This document shows positions 33,879-39,371 of a DNA stretch of 39,371 nucleotides, piece by piece (the first letter of the stretch is position 1; each line of letters opens with the position of its first letter). This stretch comes from Selenomonadaceae bacterium (GTDB lineage: Bacteria; Bacillota; Negativicutes; Selenomonadales; Selenomonadaceae), in NCBI GenBank assembly GCA_017475745.1, contig JAFVEZ010000029.1:1-39371 (forward strand), written 5' to 3'. Below the pieces are notes generated by a model, which had not been told where the DNA came from, did not search any database, and was given only the letters and a program-made list of their open reading frames with translations. The position numbers and the translations under genes are program-made.

Positions 33879-35321
33879 TTAAAATTGACAATACAAAAAT
33901 TCTGTATATGTATTAAGCTCGTAAATTGCACATAATATCAAAATTGCTGTAACAATAAACCACTTCCAATTAGGTTGAAATGATTCTATATATTTTACAG
34001 GATTCTTCATTATTGTTAAAACTATACCCATCAAAATCAGTGTGCCTATACTTTGGGTTGGCAATTTCCAAGTTATAAAGTCCACACCATAATTAACCAA
34101 GAAGCCTAAATTTTTTTCGTATGAGCCGTTCGCAGGTAATGCAATATTGTAAACATCCGTCATTGATCGTAATAAAGCAAAGGCATCATTAAAATTTTCT
34201 GCTCTGAAGAATACCCAAGCAACTACTACACAACCAAAGGTTAAAAGCCAGTTTATAAATTTGGGTAGATTAATGTTAAGTTTACGCCACCAATGATTAA
34301 TAACAAGGAAAATTCCATGCATTCCACCCCAAAGCACAAATGTCCAGCCTGCTCCATGCCATAATCCAATCAGTAACATACTTACGAAGAGATTAATATT
34401 TTTCCTAATCTCTCCACGACGATTGCCACCCAGTGGAATATATAGGTAATTTTTCACCCAAAGACCCAAAGTCATATGCCACTTACGCCAAAATTCTATA
34501 ATACTAGTTGATTTGTATGGTGAATCAAAATTCATAGGGAATTTTAAGTTAAACATTAAGCCAAGACCTATTGCCATTTCACTGTAGCCAGAGAAATCAA
34601 AATAGAGCTGGAAGGTATAGCTGATAGCTCCAATCCAGGCTTCGATAAAAGACAATGAATCTACGTTTTCAAAAGCTTTTCCAACCCATGGAGAAAGCTT
34701 GTCGGCTATCACCTGCTTTTTAAACAGACCTATTGAGAATAACGTTAGACCCATTGCAATATTCTTATAATTCATGACGAAATTCTGAGATTTCGTAAAT
34801 TGAGGAATCATATCTTTGTGATTGATTATCGGACCTGCGATTAAGTGTGGAAATATGGTTACAAATTCGCAATACACCAAAAAAGATGTATCTTTGACTT
34901 CACCACGATAGGCATCAATAAGGTAAGCTGTCTGAGTAAATGTGAAGAAAGATATACCTAAAGGCAAAATAATATTCGGAACAACGAAAGTATCCGAACC
35001 CAATAAAAGGTTGATATTCTCAAGGAAAAAAGCAGCGTATTTAAAATAGCCTAAGATAAGTAAATTACCAACTATTCCAAAACTAAGCCAATACCCACTA
35101 CTTACACTCTTGATAATACGTGTTCCTATAGTATAATTAAAGCAGATTGAAAGAAATAATAATGCTACATAATGCCAATCCCAATAACCGTAGAAAAAGA
35201 ATGAGGTTATAACCAACCAAAATATTGCTGATCGTTTTCCAAAATACTTCGCAAGAGCAAAATACATTATGAAAACTATAGGAATATATAAAAATATAAA
35301 TTCGTAAGAATTAAATAGCAA
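33879..35321 (-). CDS. MBOAT-family O-acyltransferase (AlgI/DltB-like)
   Basis: 480 residues, many membrane spans. AlgI-like marks are LPLGISFFTFTQTAYLIDAYRG, FRKWHMTLGLWVKNYLYIPLGG (here WRKWHMTL) and the proposed catalytic His in IGLWHGAGWTFVLWGGMHG. It moves acyl groups from the cytoplasm for O-acetylation of an exopolysaccharide or wall polymer. The TTG 35321 follows GAGG. It heads a leftward group with the SGNH-like and hydrolase genes. It diverges from uvrA over 192 bases. Confidence 0.92.
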   Translation of the reverse strand: MLFNSYEFIFLYIPIVFIMYFALAKYFGKRSAIFWLVITSFFFYGYWDWHYVALLFLSICFNYTIGTRIIKSVSSGYWLSFGIVGNLLILGYFKYAAFFLENINLLLGSDTFVVPNIILPLGISFFTFTQTAYLIDAYRGEVKDTSFLVYCEFVTIFPHLIAGPIINHKDMIPQFTKSQNFVMNYKNIAMGLTLFSIGLFKKQVIADKLSPWVGKAFENVDSLSFIEAWIGAISYTFQLYFDFSGYSEMAIGLGLMFNLKFPMNFDSPYKSTSIIEFWRKWHMTLGLWVKNYLYIPLGGNRRGEIRKNINLFVSMLLIGLWHGAGWTFVLWGGMHGIFLVINHWWRKLNINLPKFINWLLTFGCVVVAWVFFRAENFNDAFALLRSMTDVYNIALPANGSYEKNLGFLVNYGVDFITWKLPTQSIGTLILMGIVLTIMKNPVKYIESFQPNWKWFIVTAILILCAIYELNTYTEFLYCQF

Positions 35322-35439
35322 CGATATCCCTCATTCCATTAATTACCTAGTTTTGCACTATATCTTATTGAATATTCTATACAAAAATGATAATACCTGC
35401 TTTAAATTAAATCGTTGATAGACAAATGGTATCGAAATC

Positions 35440-35468
35440 TCGACAATTAAAGGTTATTATGATAAAAT
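35440..35468 (+). promoter_or_regulatory. Promoter of uvrA
   Basis: TCGACA (35440-35445), 17-base spacer, TAAAAT (35463-35468) with TG one base before it. No clear SOS box was seen next to it. Confidence 0.65.
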
Positions 35469-35513
35469 TCTTTATAATAAAAACAAAATTTATGGTTTGG
35501 TGATTTAATTAAA

Positions 35514-38084
35514 ATGGATAATTTCATTAAAATAGTGGGAGCACGTGCTCACAATCTCAAAAATATCAGTCTAAATATTCCTCGCGACAAGCTTGTAGTC
35601 ATTACCGGCTTGTCGGGTAGCGGCAAGTCTTCTCTGGCGTTTGATACAATCTATGCTGAAGGACAACGACGTTATGTGGAGTCGCTCTCCGCCTACGCCC
35701 GTCAATTCCTTGGTCTTATGGACAAGCCGGACGTTGACCAGATTGAAGGTCTCTCTCCTGCAATTTCAATCGATCAGAAGACAACCAGCCATAATCCGCG
35801 CTCAACTGTCGGCACTGTTACGGAGATTTACGACTATCTCAGACTACTCTTTGCTCGAATTGGTCACCCTCACTGTCCGAAGTGTGGCAAACCAATTCAA
35901 TCTCAAAGCGTCGATCAGATCGTTGAGCAGATATTAAAGTTGCCAGAGAAAACCAAGTTCAATATCATGGCCCAAGTCATTCGTGACAAAAAAGGTGAGC
36001 ATAAAGGGCTTTTGCAGAATATCAAAGATGACGGATATGTCCGCGTTCGTATTGACGGCAAGATGTACAGTCTTGACGAGGAAATTAAACTTGCCAAGAC
36101 GCGCAAACACACGATTGAAGTCATTGTCGATCGCCTTGTCATTCGTGAGGGTGTCCGCACTCGTCTTGCTGATTCTCTTGAAACTGCCCTCAAACTCGGT
36201 GATGGCGTAGTATACGTCCAAATCGTTGACGACGACGAGAGAACATTAATGTTCAGCGAGAAGTTCGCCTGTATTGACTGTGGAATCAGTCTGCCAGATA
36301 TCACACCGCGGCTGTTCTCTTTTAATAGTCCTTATGGTGCTTGCCCAGATTGTACGGGCTTAGGGCGGCGAATGACTTTCGACACTTCGCAAATACACGG
36401 TATGTATGAGTGGATGTACGCCATTTACAAATTCAAAATGGAAGAAGAAGGCACTGAAGTCTGTCCGACATGCCACGGAATGAGACTCAAGCCGGAAGCA
36501 CTCGCCGTTACCGTCAACGACAAGAATATTTACGAAGTCTCTGCGCTGACGATTCGTGATTGTTATGAGTATTTCAACGGTCTCAATCTCACTGAGAAGG
36601 AAGCCAAGATTGCCGACCAGGTTGTCAAGGAGATCAAAGCGCGACTCAAGTTCTTGCTTGATGTCGGTTTGGATTATCTTACGCTCTCCAGGTCAAGCGG
36701 CACCTTGGCAGGTGGTGAAGCACAGAGGATAAGACTTGCCACGCAGATCGGCAGCGGCTTGATGGGTGTCCTCTACATTCTCGATGAGCCGTCAATCGGA
36801 CTGCACCAGCGCGATAATCAGAAATTGTTGTCGACATTAAAACGTCTGCGCGATCTCGGCAATACTCTTCTGGTCGTTGAACATGACGAAGAGACTATGC
36901 TGGCGGCAGATCAGATAATTGACATTGGAATAGGTGCAGGAGACCACGGCGGGCGGATTGTCGCCCAAGGTACCGCGCAGGAAGTCATGCAGGTTGAGGA
37001 GTCAATCACCGGTCAATATCTCAGCCATAAGAAGGAGATTGCCATTCCTAAGTCTCGTCGTCAAGGTAACGACAAATATATTGAGGTTATCGGTGCTGAG
37101 GAACACAACCTTAAAGGCATTGATGTTAAGATTCCACTAGGTACTTTGACTTTGGTGACGGGTGTCAGCGGCAGTGGCAAATCTACTCTTGTCAATGAGA
37201 TACTCTACAAAGGACTTGCCAAGGAGCTTCACAAAGCTAAAGTCGTTCCTGGCAAGCACAAGTCAATCGTCGGACTTGAAAACATTGACAAAGTTATCAA
37301 TATAGACCAACAGCCTATAGGCAGAACTCCGCGCTCCAATCCTGCCACTTATACTGGCGTTTTTGACATAATCCGTCAGCTCTTCGCACAGACGAAGACC
37401 GCAAAGACACGCGGTTATAACAATGGGCGATTCAGCTTCAACGTCAAAGGTGGACGTTGTGAAACCTGTGGCGGTGCCGGTATTCTGCAAATTGAAATGA
37501 ATTTCCTCTCTGATGTATACGTTCAATGTGAAGTTTGTCGTGGTAAGAGGTACAATCGCGAGACACTTGAAGTCTACTACAAAGACAAGAATATTTATGA
37601 CGTGTTGGAGATGACGATTGACGAAGCGATTGAACACTTTGCCAATGTTCCGCGTCTCGTCAAGAAATTGCAAATCATTAGTGATGTTGGACTTGGCTAT
37701 ATCAAGCTTGGACAACCTGCGACTACTCTGAGCGGTGGAGAGGCGCAGCGCGTTAAGCTGGCAACCGAACTTTCAAGGCAGTCCACTGGCAAGACACTTT
37801 ACATACTCGATGAGCCTACAACGGGTCTGCATGCGGCAGATATTGATAGGTTGCTTAAAATTCTGCAGCGCCTTGTCGATGGCGGTGACACTGTTATTGT
37901 CATTGAACACAACCTCGATGTGATAAAGACAGCAGATTATATAATTGACCTAGGACCCGAAGGCGGCAATCTCGGTGGGAATGTAGTAGCCGCAGGAACA
38001 CCGGAAGAGATAGCCAAAGTAGAACGATCCTATACTGGGCAATTCCTGAAGAAGATATTGACATATGCTGACGAATCAATATAA
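35514..38084 (+). CDS. uvrA: Excinuclease ABC subunit A, shortened in the signature domain
   Basis: UvrA finds DNA damage with UvrB in nucleotide excision repair. Both ATPase halves are present: Walker [10 protein letters not shown] (32-40) and GVSGSGKST; the ABC signatures [12 protein letters not shown] and [12 protein letters not shown]; and the zinc sites Cys 253, 256, 277, 280 and CETCGGAG...CEVCRGKR. It is 856 residues, whereas the family is usually about 940. The loss is between GLGRRMTFD (residue about 290) and [13 protein letters not shown] (about 317), where about 80 residues normally intervene. No frame break or stop is seen, so it is a clean deletion. A short start site (GGTGAT) precedes ATG. 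Confidence 0.96.
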   Translation: MDNFIKIVGARAHNLKNISLNIPRDKLVVITGLSGSGKSSLAFDTIYAEGQRRYVESLSAYARQFLGLMDKPDVDQIEGLSPAISIDQKTTSHNPRSTVGTVTEIYDYLRLLFARIGHPHCPKCGKPIQSQSVDQIVEQILKLPEKTKFNIMAQVIRDKKGEHKGLLQNIKDDGYVRVRIDGKMYSLDEEIKLAKTRKHTIEVIVDRLVIREGVRTRLADSLETALKLGDGVVYVQIVDDDERTLMFSEKFACIDCGISLPDITPRLFSFNSPYGACPDCTGLGRRMTFDTSQIHGMYEWMYAIYKFKMEEEGTEVCPTCHGMRLKPEALAVTVNDKNIYEVSALTIRDCYEYFNGLNLTEKEAKIADQVVKEIKARLKFLLDVGLDYLTLSRSSGTLAGGEAQRIRLATQIGSGLMGVLYILDEPSIGLHQRDNQKLLSTLKRLRDLGNTLLVVEHDEETMLAADQIIDIGIGAGDHGGRIVAQGTAQEVMQVEESITGQYLSHKKEIAIPKSRRQGNDKYIEVIGAEEHNLKGIDVKIPLGTLTLVTGVSGSGKSTLVNEILYKGLAKELHKAKVVPGKHKSIVGLENIDKVINIDQQPIGRTPRSNPATYTGVFDIIRQLFAQTKTAKTRGYNNGRFSFNVKGGRCETCGGAGILQIEMNFLSDVYVQCEVCRGKRYNRETLEVYYKDKNIYDVLEMTIDEAIEHFANVPRLVKKLQIISDVGLGYIKLGQPATTLSGGEAQRVKLATELSRQSTGKTLYILDEPTTGLHAADIDRLLKILQRLVDGGDTVIVIEHNLDVIKTADYIIDLGPEGGNLGGNVVAAGTPEEIAKVERSYTGQFLKKILTYADESI

Positions 38085-38121
38085 TAGCATTAGATAATAC
38101 TTTGCGATTGGGTGAATTGTC

Positions 38122-38709
38122 ATGGAAAGTACAATATCAGAACAGAAGAAAGCCTTGCGGAAGGAGATGCGCTCAAAGCGTATTGCAATGTCAAATGAAG
38201 AACGCGATATTGCCAGTCATAAGATAGTATCTAACTTACTGGACAATCCTATCTACAAATCTGCAGATACAATTATGGCTTATGCTTCAATGCCGGAGGA
38301 AATACAATTAAAGGAACTCTTTGATAATGCCTTTGCAAATGACAAAACACTTGCTATTCCGCTCATTATTGGTCACGGCACTATGCGTCCGGTCTTTTTG
38401 CCAACTGTTGAAGATTTGGTCGTCGGTGACTTCGGAATAATGACTGTCAGACAAGATAAACGGCAGTTTGTTGAGTTTGATGATATTGACTGTATAATAG
38501 TTCCTGGTGCTGCCTTCGATCGCCAAGGCAATCGTCTCGGTCTTGGCGGCGGGTATTATGATAGATTCCTTCAACGTGTGCCGAATGCCAAGAGAGTTGC
38601 TCTATCTTTCAACTATCAGCTTATTAATAACGTTCCGTCTGAGTCTCATGATGCCAAAGTAGATGTTATCATCACGGAAGATGAGATTATTACATGTGAC
38701 AGAGAATAA
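38122..38709 (+). CDS. fau: 5-formyltetrahydrofolate cyclo-ligase
   Basis: 195 residues. The family mark is PGAAFDRQGNRLGLGGGYYDRFL near residue 135, plus KKALRKEMRSKR at the start and MAYASMPEEIQ, the ATP-side part. It turns 5-formyl-THF into 5,10-methenyl-THF using ATP. GGGTGA stands before ATG 38122. It follows uvrA by 37 bases and is followed by a Uma2 gene. Confidence 0.94.
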   Translation: MESTISEQKKALRKEMRSKRIAMSNEERDIASHKIVSNLLDNPIYKSADTIMAYASMPEEIQLKELFDNAFANDKTLAIPLIIGHGTMRPVFLPTVEDLVVGDFGIMTVRQDKRQFVEFDDIDCIIVPGAAFDRQGNRLGLGGGYYDRFLQRVPNAKRVALSFNYQLINNVPSESHDAKVDVIITEDEIITCDRE

Positions 38710-38735
38710 TTACATTGCGCGAGGTGATTAATACA

Positions 38736-39299
38736 TTGGCCTATTCTGACCTGGCTTACAATGAGCCACATGAGATCATCAACGGTAAGGTTTATCCAAT
38801 GTCCAATCGAAGGTATAATCATGCAGTGATTAGCAGTAATATCAGCAATATCTTTGAACGTTATCTTGACGGAAAACGTTGTGAAGCATTTAATCAGTTT
38901 AATGTCTTCTTCGATGAAGATAATCATTATGTCCCTGATGAAGTTATCATCTGCAATCCAGATATTGTCGAAGAAGACGCTATTCACGGCACGCCTGATC
39001 TGGTCGTTGAGATTCTCTCAAAGTCGACGGCAATCAAAGATAGAATGGATAAATTTGTTATATATGAGAAGTTTGGCGTCAAGGAATATTGGATTGTCGA
39101 TCCGTTTATCAAATCCGTTGAAGTATATCTGCTTAAAGATGGCAAACTTCAACGAAGCGATATTTATCAATATTACACTGACGAGGAATATAACGAACTA
39201 ACCAAGTTGCAAAAAGCAGATGCGAAGTTTGAGATTAAAGTATCACTCTATGATGATTTCGTCGTTCAGCTCAAGGATATATTCAAACGCGTCAAGTGA
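38736..39299 (+). CDS. Uma2-family putative nuclease (DUF820), copy 1
   Basis: 187 residues from TTG 38736 (GAGGTGA 8 bases upstream; TTG 38715 has none). The restriction-like fold marks are visible: EIINGKVYPM at the start, YVPDEVIICNPD, GTPDLVVEILSKST (the PD-(D/E)xK-type catalytic segment) and KEYWIVDP. Uma2 proteins are plentiful in cyanobacteria and some Firmicutes, and their role is unproven. A second copy begins 12 bases after the stop. Confidence 0.88.
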   Translation: MAYSDLAYNEPHEIINGKVYPMSNRRYNHAVISSNISNIFERYLDGKRCEAFNQFNVFFDEDNHYVPDEVIICNPDIVEEDAIHGTPDLVVEILSKSTAIKDRMDKFVIYEKFGVKEYWIVDPFIKSVEVYLLKDGKLQRSDIYQYYTDEEYNELTKLQKADAKFEIKVSLYDDFVVQLKDIFKRVK

Positions 39300-39311
39300 G
39301 GTGTTATTACG

Positions 39312-39371
39312 ATGAGTGATGTTGCTTATGCAATGACAAATGACCATGAGGATTATGAGCTTATCAATGGT
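39312..39371 (+). CDS. Uma2-family putative nuclease, copy 2, cut by the window edge
   Basis: ATG 39312 follows GAGGTG at about 11 bases. Only about 20 codons are inside the window; they end YELING, which matches the EIING of the copy just upstream, so this is a tandem paralogue. It continues to the right. Confidence 0.7.
   Translation, partial: MSDVAYAMTNDHEDYELING

Overview
The window reads as ordinary chromosome from a low-GC diderm Firmicute, most likely class Negativicutes. Pointers are SpoVS, a P-loop/Asp23-like hybrid protein, an AhbA/AhbB siroheme decarboxylase pair, a B12-type radical SAM protein joined to a DUF2344 domain, and an AsmA/TamB-like protein expected only in cells with an outer membrane. 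Many genes start with GTG or TTG placed behind clear Shine-Dalgarno (SD) sequences such as GAGGTGAT or AGGAG. No tRNA, rRNA, CRISPR array, transposase or integrase was found.

Layout. 171-1456: spoVS and a PHP phosphoesterase. 1471-3661: a visibly AT-rich two-gene islet with a methyltransferase-like protein and a glycosyltransferase whose end is cut by a run of nine G. 3686-4537: an ATPase with an Asp23/Gls24-like tail. 4169-6365: a leftward series of small, GC-richer ORFs (DUF1659-like, DUF2922-like and unknowns) with its own promoter and many perfect hairpins. 6366-6810: a structured stretch without a convincing gene.

6878-16773 runs rightward: a 25-residue membrane peptide candidate, radical SAM protein, polysaccharide deacetylase, beta-hydroxyacid dehydrogenase, mscL, rpe, DUF554 protein, lgt, tmk and two coupled unknowns. 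16763-20755 runs leftward: a response regulator/sensor kinase pair and a chemotaxis receptor. tgt (rightward) then faces a leftward group of an AsmA-like gene, engB, ahbA, ahbB and dnaE (28662 to 22130), and the two sides share a terminator at 22072-22108.

28801-31141 is a divergent pair: a methyltransferase with a regulatory domain and a TetR repressor, with two TTGAC-type palindromes around the methyltransferase promoter. After an RpiB-like isomerase and AtpZ comes a leftward envelope O-acylation set (MBOAT, SGNH-like protein, secreted alpha/beta hydrolase). The right end holds uvrA (with an apparent internal deletion), fau and two tandem Uma2 genes, the last cut by the window edge.

The strongest leads are the poly-G tract in the glycosyltransferase, the hairpin-dense small-ORF island, the paired operators, the shortened UvrA, and two genes (1471 and tgt) whose best-placed start codons would be CTG and ACG. 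Functions come from reading sequence motifs without database searches, so family names are recognition calls, not search results.
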